NCBI GenBank assembly: GCA_964621755.1
Contig: CAZUPI010000012.1
Span: forward strand, 1 to 64,000
Source of the DNA: UMGS1696 sp964621755
GTDB taxonomy: Bacteria; Bacillota; Clostridia; Oscillospirales; CAG-272
DNA: 64,000 nucleotides
Direction of reading: 5' to 3'
Below the pieces are notes generated by a model that worked only from the letters and a program-made list of their open reading frames with translations, ran no database searches and was not told the origin of the DNA. How positions within the stretch are numbered: the first letter of the stretch is position 1; each line of letters starts with the position of its first letter. Made by a program: the position numbers and the translations under genes. This document shows positions 24,593-33,664 of the stretch, one piece after another.

Positions 24593-26053
24593 ATGATTTA
24601 CCCAAGTATTGAAGAAATTGAATGCGTTGCGAAAAGTGGAAAATATAAGACCGCTCCGGTGCGCATGGAAATTTTATCGGACATCAAAACCCCAATCGAG
24701 GTTTTGCACATTTTGAAAAACGTGTCGTGTCATTGCTATTTGCTCGAGTCAGTGTCGGATCACGAAAAGTGGGGCAGATATACCTTTTTGGGCTACAGTC
24801 CTGAACTCGAAATCACCTGTGTGAACGGACATATGAAAATTGGAGCCCTCTCCTTTGATACAGACTCGCCATCTACCTATATCAAGCAGGTTCTCGATGA
24901 GCACAAGAGTGTAAAGTTCGAGGATTTTCCTCCTTTTACCGGCGGACTTGTCGGCTATTTTTCCTACGATTACTTGAAATATTCGGAATCTTCTCTCAAT
25001 TTGGATGCGGAAGATACTGAGGGGTTCAAAGATATCGATTTGATGCTCTTTGACAAGGTCATCGCTTTTGACAATTATAAACAGAAAATTATCCTGATTG
25101 CCAATATTGTCCTTGAGAATTACGAAACCGAGTACAATCGTGCCAGGCTCGAGCTTGCGCAAATGGCTTCGCTTATCAAAAACGGTGCCCCGGCGGAAGA
25201 CAAATGCGGCAGATTGAAGAGTGACTTTAAGCCTTTCTTCAGCTGCGAGGAATACTGCGAGATGGTTCGCAAGGCAAAACATCACATTGTTGAAGGCGAT
25301 ATTTTCCAGATTGTGCTTTCAAATAGATTGGAAGCGGAATACGAAGGGTCCCTTCTCAACACTTATCGCATTCTCAGAACGGTAAACCCGTCTCCTTATA
25401 TGTTCTACTTCTCCGGCACTGATATGGAAGTTGCAGGCGCTTCGCCGGAAACACTCGTGAAGCTGGAAAACGGTGTCCTCCATACTTTTCCCCTCGCCGG
25501 AACACGTCCAAGAGGGAAGACAGAGGAGGAGGATATCCAGCTCGAAAAGGATTTGCTCGCCGACCCGAAGGAGCTTGCCGAGCATAACATGCTCGTTGAC
25601 CTCGGACGCAACGATATCGGAAAAATCAGCAAATTCGGCACCGTGTCCGTTGAGAAATATCACTCTATCGAACGCTATTCCCATGTCATGCATATCGGTT
25701 CTACAGTGCGCGGGGAAATTGCCGACGATAAATCCGCACTCGACGCTGTGGACGCTATCCTGCCGGCGGGCACGCTGTCAGGCGCACCAAAAATCAAGGC
25801 TTGTCAGCTGATTAACGATCTGGAAAACAACAAGAGAGGCATTTACGGCGGGGCAATAGGATATCTGGACTTCACCGGAAACCTCGATACCTGCATTGCC
25901 ATTCGAATTGCCTATAAGAAAAACAATAAAATCTTTATCAGAAGCGGAGCGGGCATTGTCGCAGATTCCGTTCCCGAAACGGAATACAAAGAGTGTATCA
26001 ACAAGGCCGCGGCGGTTGTAAAAGCGGTAAAACTGGCAGAGGAGGCAGAATAA
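24593..26053 (+). CDS. trpE: Anthranilate synthase component I
   Basis: Converts chorismate to anthranilate with ammonia supplied by TrpG. 486 residues from the ATG at 24593, which has AAAGGA before it; a longer frame from 24464 runs through the T-box terminator and is not used. The N-terminal LLES motif (CYLLESVSDHEKWGRYTFLGYSP) is the tryptophan feedback site. The catalytic part shows GDIFQIVLSNR, PSPYMFYF, AGTRPRGKT, and LPAGTLSGAPKIKACQLI. First gene of the operon; trpG starts on the next base after its stop codon. Confidence 0.97.
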   Translation: MIYPSIEEIECVAKSGKYKTAPVRMEILSDIKTPIEVLHILKNVSCHCYLLESVSDHEKWGRYTFLGYSPELEITCVNGHMKIGALSFDTDSPSTYIKQVLDEHKSVKFEDFPPFTGGLVGYFSYDYLKYSESSLNLDAEDTEGFKDIDLMLFDKVIAFDNYKQKIILIANIVLENYETEYNRARLELAQMASLIKNGAPAEDKCGRLKSDFKPFFSCEEYCEMVRKAKHHIVEGDIFQIVLSNRLEAEYEGSLLNTYRILRTVNPSPYMFYFSGTDMEVAGASPETLVKLENGVLHTFPLAGTRPRGKTEEEDIQLEKDLLADPKELAEHNMLVDLGRNDIGKISKFGTVSVEKYHSIERYSHVMHIGSTVRGEIADDKSALDAVDAILPAGTLSGAPKIKACQLINDLENNKRGIYGGAIGYLDFTGNLDTCIAIRIAYKKNNKIFIRSGAGIVADSVPETEYKECINKAAAVVKAVKLAEEAE

Positions 26054-26644
26054 ATGATTGCGCTTATCGATAATTACGACAGCTTTTCTTATAATCTGTA
26101 TCAGCTTGTCGGCTCTGTAAATCCCAATATCCGTGTAATACGAAATAACGCGATGACGGTCGAGGAGCTTGAAAAGCTGAAGCCTGAATCCATCATTCTC
26201 TCTCCTGGACCGGGCAAACCGGAGGATGCCGGAATCTGCGTGGAAACTGTCAAGCAGCTTGGCAGCAAAATCCCGATTTTGGGAGTTTGCTTGGGACATC
26301 AGGCAATATGCGTGGCATATGGCGCGACAGTATCGTATGCAAAAACCCTCATGCACGGCAAGCAGTCACAGGCGCAGATTGATACAAGCTGTCCACTTTT
26401 CGCGGGATGCTCCGGTACCATTCCGGTCGCAAGATATCATTCCTTGGCGGCTATCGAAAGCACGCTTCCGGAAGAGCTTATCGTAACCGCAAGAGCTGAC
26501 GACGGCGAGGTCATGGCGGTACGACATAGAGATTATCCCGTGTACGGTTTGCAATTTCATCCGGAATCTATCATGACACCGGACGGCATTACGATTTTGA
26601 AAAATTTTTTAAATATATCGAAGGAGAATATAAAAAATGATTAA
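26054..26644 (+). CDS. trpG: Anthranilate synthase component II (glutamine amidotransferase)
   Basis: 196-residue class I amidotransferase that hydrolyses glutamine and channels ammonia to TrpE. Catalytic Cys in GVCLGHQAIC, His-Glu in FHPESIMT, and the oxyanion loop LSPGPGKPEDAG. ATG directly abuts the trpE stop and the last eight bases overlap trpD. Short length and synteny argue for trpG rather than a dual pabA, although no separate pabA is visible here. Confidence 0.96.
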   Translation: MIALIDNYDSFSYNLYQLVGSVNPNIRVIRNNAMTVEELEKLKPESIILSPGPGKPEDAGICVETVKQLGSKIPILGVCLGHQAICVAYGATVSYAKTLMHGKQSQAQIDTSCPLFAGCSGTIPVARYHSLAAIESTLPEELIVTARADDGEVMAVRHRDYPVYGLQFHPESIMTPDGITILKNFLNISKENIKND

Positions 26645-27659
26645 GGAAGCTATTGTAAAAATTGTTGACAAGCAGGATTTGACCTATGAAGAAGCCTATG
26701 GCGTCATGAACGAAATCATGAGCGGAGAAACGACACAGACGCAGAACGCAGCATTTTTGGCAGCACTGTCCACAAAGAGCAGCAAAGCGGAAACTATCCC
26801 TGAAATCGTCGGGTGTGCCGCTGCTATGCGCGCACATGCACTCAAGTGTGAGACTTCGTATCCGGTTCTTGAAATCGTCGGCACCGGCGGAGACGGCGCG
26901 GGAAGCTTCAATATTTCTACAACTTCCGCTCTTGTCGCAGCGGCAGCAGGGGTAAAGGTATCTAAACACGGAAACCGTGCGGCTTCTTCCAAGAGCGGAG
27001 CTGCTGATTGCTTGGAGGCACTTGGTGTGAATATCAACCAGTCTCCGGAGCTCTGCCGCAAACTGCTGGATGAGGTGGGCATCTGCTTCTTTTTCGCACA
27101 GAAATATCACACCTCTATGAAGTATGTGGGAGCAATACGCAAGGAGCTCGGCATTCGTACCGTCTTCAACATTCTTGGCCCGCTGACCAATCCTGCGTCT
27201 CCGGAATTACAGGTGCTTGGCGTTTACGATGAATCCCTTATCCAGCCTCTTGCGAAGGTTCTGACCAGTCTTGGTGTAAAGCGCGGAATGGTTGTTTACG
27301 GTCAGGATAAGCTGGACGAAATCTCTGCCAGCGCTCCGACAACTGTCTGCGAGATTGAAAACGATACTTACAAAAATTATGTCATCACTCCTGAAGATTT
27401 TGGACTGCAGCGCGGCAGCAAATCCGAGCTTGTAGGCGGAACGCCGGAGGAAAACGCACGCATTACCCGCGCTATATTCTCCGGTGAAAAGGGCACAAAG
27501 CGCAACGCCGTTTTGCTCAACGCGAGCGCATGCCTTTATGTTGCAGGCAAGGTGGAAACATTGGCGGATGGCATCAAGCTGGCAGCCGATATCATTGATT
27601 CCGGAGTAGCAATGAGAGCCCTGGAACGCTTTATTGAGGTATCAAAGGCGGGCGTTTGA
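26637..27659 (+). CDS. trpD: Anthranilate phosphoribosyltransferase
   Basis: Joins anthranilate to PRPP. 340 residues with GTGGDGAGSFNISTTSALVAAAAG (PRPP-binding glycine loop), KHGNRAASSKSGAADCLEALG and GPLTNPASPELQVLGVY. GGAG lies in the end of trpG; the start ATG overlaps the trpG stop by eight bases. Confidence 0.96.
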   Translation: MIKEAIVKIVDKQDLTYEEAYGVMNEIMSGETTQTQNAAFLAALSTKSSKAETIPEIVGCAAAMRAHALKCETSYPVLEIVGTGGDGAGSFNISTTSALVAAAAGVKVSKHGNRAASSKSGAADCLEALGVNINQSPELCRKLLDEVGICFFFAQKYHTSMKYVGAIRKELGIRTVFNILGPLTNPASPELQVLGVYDESLIQPLAKVLTSLGVKRGMVVYGQDKLDEISASAPTTVCEIENDTYKNYVITPEDFGLQRGSKSELVGGTPEENARITRAIFSGEKGTKRNAVLLNASACLYVAGKVETLADGIKLAADIIDSGVAMRALERFIEVSKAGV

Positions 27660-27660
27660 G

Positions 27661-28449
27661 ATGCAGTCGATTCTTCAAACAATCGCGGCTTATTCAAAGG
27701 AACGGGTGCAGGGTGATAAGGAACTATGCAGTCTCGAGGAGTTGAAAAGCCGCTGTGAGACGATAAAAGGGAAGAAATCCGGCGGGTTTGAAGAGGCACT
27801 CAGAAAGCCCGGAATGAGCTTTATCTGCGAAGTCAAAAAGGCGTCGCCGTCCAAGGGCATCATTGCGCAGGATTTTCCGTATGTCTCTATTGCAAGAGAC
27901 TATGAAGCTGCTGGTGCGGACTGCATTTCCTGTCTGACTGAGCCAAAATGGTTTCTCGGGTCAGATGAAATTTTTCGAGAAATCCGCACGTCCGTTTCAA
28001 TTCCGATGTTGCGCAAGGATTTCACCGTCGATAAGTATCAGATTTATCAGGCGAAGCTGATGGGAGCGGACGCTGTGCTTCTGATTTGTGCGATTCTTGA
28101 TACGGCTCAGATAGAGCAGTATCTTGTGATTTGCGACGATTTGCACCTTTCCGCGCTGGTTGAGACACATGATGAGGGAGAAATTGCGTCGGCGGTATCG
28201 GCAGGAGCGCGAATCATCGGCGTGAACAACAGAAATTTAAACGATTTTTCCGTCGATTTTTCCAATGCGGCGCGGCTGCGTGAGCTGATTCCGCCTGAGG
28301 TGCTGTTTATCTCGGAATCGGGCGTAAAAACGCCGGAAGACACGGATGTTTTGCGCAAAATAGGAGCTGACGGGGTATTAATTGGCGAGACGATGATGCG
28401 GGCGGATAACAAAAAAGAAATGCTGGAGAAGCTGAGGGGCAGAGTATGA
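27661..28449 (+). CDS. trpC: Indole-3-glycerol phosphate synthase
   Basis: Ring-closing (beta/alpha)8 enzyme of tryptophan synthesis, 262 residues. Motifs: FICEVKKASPSKGIIAQDF with the phosphate/catalytic Lys, PMLRKDFTVDKYQIYQAKLMGADAVLLI, VGV-type IIGVNNRNLNDFSVD, and LFISESGVKTPED. The ATG lies one base after the trpD stop; an upstream in-frame ATG at 27634 lies inside trpD and adds nothing conserved. Overlaps trpF by four bases. Confidence 0.96.
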   Translation: MQSILQTIAAYSKERVQGDKELCSLEELKSRCETIKGKKSGGFEEALRKPGMSFICEVKKASPSKGIIAQDFPYVSIARDYEAAGADCISCLTEPKWFLGSDEIFREIRTSVSIPMLRKDFTVDKYQIYQAKLMGADAVLLICAILDTAQIEQYLVICDDLHLSALVETHDEGEIASAVSAGARIIGVNNRNLNDFSVDFSNAARLRELIPPEVLFISESGVKTPEDTDVLRKIGADGVLIGETMMRADNKKEMLEKLRGRV

Positions 28450-29048
28450 CGAAGATAAAAGTCTGCGGCTTGATGCGGGAAGAAGACGTCGCTTATGCAA
28501 ACGCTTTGCTGCCCGATTATATCGGATTTGTCTTCGTAAAGGACCGCAGAAGGTATGTCCCGCCGGAGAAGGCGGCTTTGATGAAGGCACATCTCGCACC
28601 GGACATAACGGCTGTGGGCGTATTTGTCGATGAAACAATAGAAACCATTCTTGCAATCGCAGAAGCGAATATCATAGACGCCATCCAGCTGCACGGCCAC
28701 GAGAAAGAGTCCTATATTGTTGAATTAAAGAACCGGATCACGAAGCCTATTATCAAGGCGTTCCGAATCGACACATCTGCCGACATTCAGCGCGCAAACG
28801 CTTCGTCTGCGGATTTGGTTCTGCTTGATAACGGCGGCGGAGGGACGGGTAAAACATTCGACTGGTCGCTGATTGACGGCATTGACAGACCGTTTATTTT
28901 AGCCGGAGGCTTATCCGGCGCAAACATAGAAGAGGCGCTTGGCGCCTGTCATCCCTTTGCTGTGGACATAAGCTCAGGAGTGGAGACGGACGGAAAAAAG
29001 GACTATAACAAAATGAAAGCCTTTATTGACGCCGTCAGAAAGAGATGA
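28446..29048 (+). CDS. trpF: Phosphoribosylanthranilate isomerase
   Basis: 200-residue Amadori isomerase barrel. Catalytic Cys in KVCGLMREED, GFVFVKDRRRYV, AVGVFVDETIETI, IQLHGHE, LLDNGGGGTGKTFDWSLI, and the C-terminal phosphate loop AVDISSGVETDGKKDYNKMKAFI with the catalytic Asp. Starts in an ATGA overlap with trpC; separate from trpC rather than fused. Confidence 0.95.
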   Translation: MTKIKVCGLMREEDVAYANALLPDYIGFVFVKDRRRYVPPEKAALMKAHLAPDITAVGVFVDETIETILAIAEANIIDAIQLHGHEKESYIVELKNRITKPIIKAFRIDTSADIQRANASSADLVLLDNGGGGTGKTFDWSLIDGIDRPFILAGGLSGANIEEALGACHPFAVDISSGVETDGKKDYNKMKAFIDAVRKR

Positions 29049-29087
29049 CGAAGGATAGTTATGCATATGGAAGAAGGAGATTCACAA

Positions 29088-30278
29088 ATGGAAGCTGTAA
29101 AAGGACGTTTCGGTGTGCACGGAGGTCAGTACATCCCCGAAACTTTGATGAATGCGGTAATTGAGCTTGAAAACGCATACAATCATTACAAAGACGATGA
29201 GGATTTTAAAAAAGAGCTCACCGCTTTGCTGAACGAGTATGCGGGAAGACCCAGCCTGCTTTACTATGCGGAGAAGATGACGAAGGATTTAGGCGGCGCG
29301 AAAATCTATCTGAAGCGTGAAGATTTGAACCACACGGGTTCACATAAAATAAACAACGTGCTCGGACAGGCTCTCTTAGCAAAGAAAATGGGTAAGACGA
29401 GACTGATTGCGGAGACAGGAGCCGGTCAGCATGGTGTTGCGACGGCAACTGCGGCAGCGCTTATGAATATGGAATGCGTGGTGTTCATGGGGAAGGAAGA
29501 CACAGAGCGTCAGGCGCTGAACGTATACCGAATGCGGCTTCTCGGTGCGACAGTCGTGCCCGTGAGCAGCGGTACCGGAACGTTAAAAGACGCCGTATCT
29601 GAGGCTATGCGCGAATGGACAAACCGCATTGACGATACGCACTATTGTCTTGGTTCCGTCATGGGACCGCATCCGTTCCCCACCATCGTGAGAGATTTTC
29701 AGTCTGTGATTTCTAAGGAAATTAAGGAGCAGCTTTTTGAAAAAGAAGGTCGGCTGCCTGATGTGGTTATCGCCTGCGTCGGCGGCGGAAGCAATGCAAT
29801 AGGGGCATTCTATAACTTTATTGAGGATAAATCCGTTGCATTGATAGGCTGTGAAGGGGCTGGACGAGGCATTGACACCTTTGAGACGGCAGCAACCATG
29901 AACACCGGAAAGCTCGGTATTTTCCATGGGATGAAGTCCTATTTCTGCCAGGACAAGTACGGACAAATTGCACCGGTTTATTCGATTTCAGCAGGCCTTG
30001 ACTATCCGGGCATCGGTCCTGAACACGCTTGGCTCCACGATATAGGACGCTGCGAATACGTGCCGATTACAGATGATGAGGCTGTCAATGCGTTCGAATA
30101 TTTGAGCAAAACCGAGGGTATCATTCCAGCAATCGAATCCGCTCATGCGGTTGCGCATGCTATAAAGCTCGCACCGCAAATGGATAAGGACAAAATTATC
30201 GTCATCAATATTTCCGGACGCGGGGACAAGGACTGTGCCGCAATTGCAAGATACAGAGGGGAAGATATTCATGAGTAA
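29088..30278 (+). CDS. trpB: Tryptophan synthase beta chain
   Basis: PLP enzyme joining indole and serine. 396 residues from the ATG at 29088, chosen because AGGAG is eight bases upstream and the homologous start (GRFGVHGGQYIPETLM) follows; an in-frame ATG at 29061 is possible. The cofactor Lys is in LNHTGSHKINNVLGQALLAK, the phosphate loop is CVGGGSNAIG, and the C-terminal ISGRGDKD is typical of the TrpB1 type that pairs with TrpA. Overlaps trpA by eight bases. Confidence 0.97.
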   Translation: MEAVKGRFGVHGGQYIPETLMNAVIELENAYNHYKDDEDFKKELTALLNEYAGRPSLLYYAEKMTKDLGGAKIYLKREDLNHTGSHKINNVLGQALLAKKMGKTRLIAETGAGQHGVATATAAALMNMECVVFMGKEDTERQALNVYRMRLLGATVVPVSSGTGTLKDAVSEAMREWTNRIDDTHYCLGSVMGPHPFPTIVRDFQSVISKEIKEQLFEKEGRLPDVVIACVGGGSNAIGAFYNFIEDKSVALIGCEGAGRGIDTFETAATMNTGKLGIFHGMKSYFCQDKYGQIAPVYSISAGLDYPGIGPEHAWLHDIGRCEYVPITDDEAVNAFEYLSKTEGIIPAIESAHAVAHAIKLAPQMDKDKIIVINISGRGDKDCAAIARYRGEDIHE

Positions 30279-31047
30279 CATTCAGCGTGCATTTAAAAAC
30301 GGAAAGGCTTTTATCGCCTTCATTACCTGCGGCGACCCCGATTTGGAAACCACCGCAAAGCTCATTCGTGAAATGGCAGCGAACGGCGCCGATTTAATAG
30401 AATTGGGAATCCCGTTCTCCGACCCTACCGCAGAGGGACCGGTAATCCAGGGTGCAAACATCCGTGCGCTCTCCGGCGGCGTAACGACAGACAAGATTTT
30501 TGAGATGGTGCGCGAGGTTCGGCATGATGTAGACATTCCGCTCGCATTTATGACATATGCCAACGTTGTCTTCTCTTATGGCACTGAACGGTTTGCGAAA
30601 ACAGCAGCTGGGATTGGTATCGACGGGCTGATACTTCCGGACGTTCCCTTTGAGGAAAAGGAAGAATTTGCACCCGCTTTCCGCAAGGCGGGAATTGACT
30701 TTGTCAGCCTGATAGCCCCCACCTCGCATGACCGTATTGCTGTGATTGCTAAGAATGCAGAGGGCTTCCTCTACTGTGTCTCCTCCCTTGGAGTCACGGG
30801 CACACGCAGTAAAATTACGACCGACATCGGTGCGATGACAACACTTGTCCGCGAGAGTAATCCCGACATTCCCTGCGCCATTGGGTTTGGCATTTCCACA
30901 CCCGAACAGGCAAAGAACATGTCGAACTTTGCAGACGGTGTCATCGTCGGTTCCGCTATTGTAAAAATCATCGCGGAGCACGGCCGTGACTCGGTTCCGT
31001 TCGTCGCAGATTATGTCCGGCGCATGAAGGAAAGTATGAAAGGATAA
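30271..31047 (+). CDS. trpA: Tryptophan synthase alpha chain
   Basis: Cleaves indole-3-glycerol phosphate and passes indole to TrpB. 258 residues. Catalytic Glu in ADLIELGIPFSDPTAEGPVIQ (also the catalytic Asp in the family's later segment LPDVPFEEKEEF), then SLIAPTSHDRI, YCVSSLGVTGTR, and the phosphate loop GFGISTPEQA. Last gene of the complete E-G-D-C-F-B-A operon, followed by a terminator. Confidence 0.96.
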   Translation: MSNIQRAFKNGKAFIAFITCGDPDLETTAKLIREMAANGADLIELGIPFSDPTAEGPVIQGANIRALSGGVTTDKIFEMVREVRHDVDIPLAFMTYANVVFSYGTERFAKTAAGIGIDGLILPDVPFEEKEEFAPAFRKAGIDFVSLIAPTSHDRIAVIAKNAEGFLYCVSSLGVTGTRSKITTDIGAMTTLVRESNPDIPCAIGFGISTPEQAKNMSNFADGVIVGSAIVKIIAEHGRDSVPFVADYVRRMKESMKG

Positions 31048-31116
31048 AACACCATATTTTATCAAATTGCTATGCATCCTCTGGAATTATTTGATTCTGG
31101 GGGGTGTTTTGTTTTT
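31046..31116 (+). terminator. Terminator of the trp operon
   Basis: AAAACACC (31046-31053) pairs with GGTGTTTT (31103-31110), with an inner ATCAAAT / ATTTGAT stem, followed by GTTTTT. Confidence 0.7.
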
Positions 31117-31235
31117 GTTTCGGGTTAAAATCTGAGAAATTTACATATTTTTCGAAGATTTATTGATAAAAAGCATTTGTAAAATCAGTATAATATATGC
31201 TATAATATTTATGAATAAAAGAGGTGATTGAAACA

Positions 31236-32099
31236 GTGAATTCGGGCAAAATAGAAATTATTAGCATGGAAAGATACCTCGCGGATGGTGAAAAATACTA
31301 TATTGAATATAACCATGTGAATGTGTTCTACAGGCCCCATCTGCACCGCTTTTTTGAAATCGAATTTATCACCGGAGGCAGCGGATATGAAGAAATTGAC
31401 GGTAAAATGTATGAAATTGAAAAAGGTGATGTCGCTATCATGGTGCCGAATGAAGTGCATTCATATGTTTGCAAAAACGGACAGTCACTTGAAATTACAA
31501 GTATCAAAGTAAGCCCGCATTTCCTGAAAGAAGAAGCTGCAATTGTGACTTCAAGTTTGCTTGTGAAAAAGTTATCAGCTTCCGATTATGCCCTTATCGA
31601 GCTCCTATGCAGTAAAGTTTCCTCATACAGTGAGGATTCTGCCCAAGCGCTATCCTATCACATTATCAGAGAGTGCATTGGCTTGGTTTTTCTGATGTGT
31701 CTTGCTCATAAAAATGAGTCCGCCATACAGCTTATGGATGATTCTGAATCTGACAGATATCGCCGCGCTCTTTTGTATATTCATAAAAACTTCCGGCGCA
31801 ACTTGACAGTTGCAGAGGTTGCGGCTGAGGTATATCTTGCGCCGAACTATTTCAGTTCATATTTCAAAAAAAATATGGGAATGTCATGCAGTCGCTACAT
31901 CAACAAGTTACGGCTTGAATTGGCATATGAATACATCATGGCAACTGACATGCCCCTCAAAGAAATATTTTATCGCTGCGGATTTCGATCATTTGCGTAT
32001 TTTTCAAATGTATTTAAAGATTATTACGGATATGCCCCCGGGTATTATCGGAAAAATCGTAAAAATGTTATTCAAAGGGAGATTCCCGTGAAAAAATAA
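31236..32099 (+). CDS. AraC family transcriptional regulator
   Basis: 287 residues from GTG 31236, which has AGAGGTG nine bases upstream; an earlier in-frame GTG at 31224 lies inside that ribosome binding site. The N-terminal cupin domain reads RPHLHRFFEIEFITGGSGYEEIDGKMYEIEKGDVAIMVPNEVHSY. The C-terminal double helix-turn-helix is YIHKNFRRNLTVAEVAAEVYLAPNYFSSYFKKNMGMSCSRYINKLRLE ... CGFRSFAYFSNVFKDYYGYAPGYYRK. Sugar-sensing AraC proteins of this type usually control neighbouring transport genes; here the next gene is a solute-binding lipoprotein 13 bases away. Confidence 0.9.
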   Translation: MNSGKIEIISMERYLADGEKYYIEYNHVNVFYRPHLHRFFEIEFITGGSGYEEIDGKMYEIEKGDVAIMVPNEVHSYVCKNGQSLEITSIKVSPHFLKEEAAIVTSSLLVKKLSASDYALIELLCSKVSSYSEDSAQALSYHIIRECIGLVFLMCLAHKNESAIQLMDDSESDRYRRALLYIHKNFRRNLTVAEVAAEVYLAPNYFSSYFKKNMGMSCSRYINKLRLELAYEYIMATDMPLKEIFYRCGFRSFAYFSNVFKDYYGYAPGYYRKNRKNVIQREIPVKK

Positions 32100-32112
32100 A
32101 GGAGCAGAAAGA

Positions 32113-33591
32113 ATGAAAAAACAGTGGAACGCATTATTACTTGCCATATTGTTGGTTGGGGGGACAGTGATAGGTTGCAGCAATAACGAGACACCAACCA
32201 ATACTGACAACGGTTCCGCAATATCATCTACGGCGGAAACGGATGGAGAGCAGGCAGAGGAGAATGAGTCAGAATGGAAGATGTTTGAAAACCTTCCGGA
32301 AGAGGATTTTAATGGACGTACGTACACCATTCTCGCCAGAATGGAGAACGAATCACAGTTTGTGTCCTACGAAATGACGGGTGAGAGCGTAAACGACAGC
32401 ATCTATGAACGAAACCTTGCGGTAATGGACCGGTATAATATTACAATAGAGGTTCCCACAATTGACGGAAGCTGGGGCAATAATGTAAACTATACTGCTT
32501 CCATTCGTGCGTCGATTCAATCCGGCGATGGTGCGTATGACTTGATAGACGGTTATGCGGCGGTAGTCGGCACACTTGTCATGGATGGATGCTATTACCG
32601 CCTTAACGATATCGAATATATTGAGCCTTCCGCAAAGTGGTGGTCTATATCTGCGGTCGAGGATTTATCTATTAACGGCAATGTATATCTGACGCCGGGC
32701 GACATTTCGATGAGCTTGTATGACAACATTTTTGCATTTTTCTTCAATCAGAATATGTTTGAGGAATTCGGACTCGATGATGTATATGCTCTTGTAAACA
32801 ACGGCACATGGACGTATGACACATTTTTAAAAATCTGTACGGCAGTGTCTATTGATGCAGATGGAAACGGGACGTACAACGAAAATGATATATATGGCGT
32901 TGTCTTTTCCGACGACCTTGAATTCAATAATTTCCACTATGCGTTCCAAATTCCGATTACTGTGAAGGATGCTGATGGATATCCGGTATTCAATCTCGGG
33001 AGCGAGTCAGTGGCGAACCTTGTTGATACGATGAAAACTCTGGCATACAGCACAAACGGTGTATACTACTACAAAGGAAACGACAGCGGAAAGCTAAATA
33101 TGTTTTTGGCAGGGCAGGCAGCCATTATGCCGAACCTGCTGTCTGCTACGGTGTCGCTTCGCGATATGGAGGATAATTTCGGGATTTTGCCTTATCCGAA
33201 GTATGATGAATCGCAAGCTGGGTATTACACGACGTCACGTGATAACTCCATTTTGTTTGGTATTCCGATTGATGTAAAGGACGCAAATTTTGCAGGACTC
33301 ATCAGCGAAGCACTTTGTCAAGCAAGCTATCAGATGGTGAAGCCGGTGTACTATGAGAATGTACTGAAAACAAAACTGGCGCGCGATGCTGAGTCTCAGG
33401 AAATGATAGATATTTTGCGTGACGGCCTGGTATTCGACATTGGTGCAGTATATGCACTCCAGCTTGAGCGCGCAGGATTTCTTGTGCGTGACTGCGTGTA
33501 CTATCAATATGAGTATGCTTCACACTACAAAGCAAACGAAAATAAGTATAATCAAGCGTTGGAAGATTTCATCGCCCACTTTAAAGATTGA
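32113..33591 (+). CDS. Extracellular solute-binding lipoprotein (ABC importer, family 1-like)
   Basis: 492 residues. An N-terminal signal (MKKQWNALLLAILLVGGT) ends in a lipobox with Cys22, followed by a Thr/Asn/Glu-rich linker, so it is a membrane-anchored receptor. The mature part resembles oligosaccharide-binding proteins: NVYLTPGDISMSLYDNIFAFFFNQNMFEEFGLDD, GNGTYNENDIYGV (calcium-loop-like), and GQAAIMPNLLSA. No permease or ATPase gene follows; a terminator comes immediately after. It must borrow membrane components encoded elsewhere. The AraC gene just upstream probably regulates it. Confidence 0.85.
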   Translation: MKKQWNALLLAILLVGGTVIGCSNNETPTNTDNGSAISSTAETDGEQAEENESEWKMFENLPEEDFNGRTYTILARMENESQFVSYEMTGESVNDSIYERNLAVMDRYNITIEVPTIDGSWGNNVNYTASIRASIQSGDGAYDLIDGYAAVVGTLVMDGCYYRLNDIEYIEPSAKWWSISAVEDLSINGNVYLTPGDISMSLYDNIFAFFFNQNMFEEFGLDDVYALVNNGTWTYDTFLKICTAVSIDADGNGTYNENDIYGVVFSDDLEFNNFHYAFQIPITVKDADGYPVFNLGSESVANLVDTMKTLAYSTNGVYYYKGNDSGKLNMFLAGQAAIMPNLLSATVSLRDMEDNFGILPYPKYDESQAGYYTTSRDNSILFGIPIDVKDANFAGLISEALCQASYQMVKPVYYENVLKTKLARDAESQEMIDILRDGLVFDIGAVYALQLERAGFLVRDCVYYQYEYASHYKANENKYNQALEDFIAHFKD

Positions 33592-33609
33592 GTTACATGA
33601 GTCCGATGG

Positions 33610-33661
33610 AAAAAGGATGTGCTGGGGGGATTTTTTCAAATATCCCAGTACATCCTTTTTT
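33610..33661. terminator. Terminator between the binding protein and ferredoxin genes
   Basis: AAAAAGGATGT..CTGGG (33610-33626) pairs with CCCAG.ACATCCTTTTTT (33644-33661). A-run and T-run at the two ends allow it to act for both converging genes. Confidence 0.78.
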
Positions 33662-33664
33662 CTT

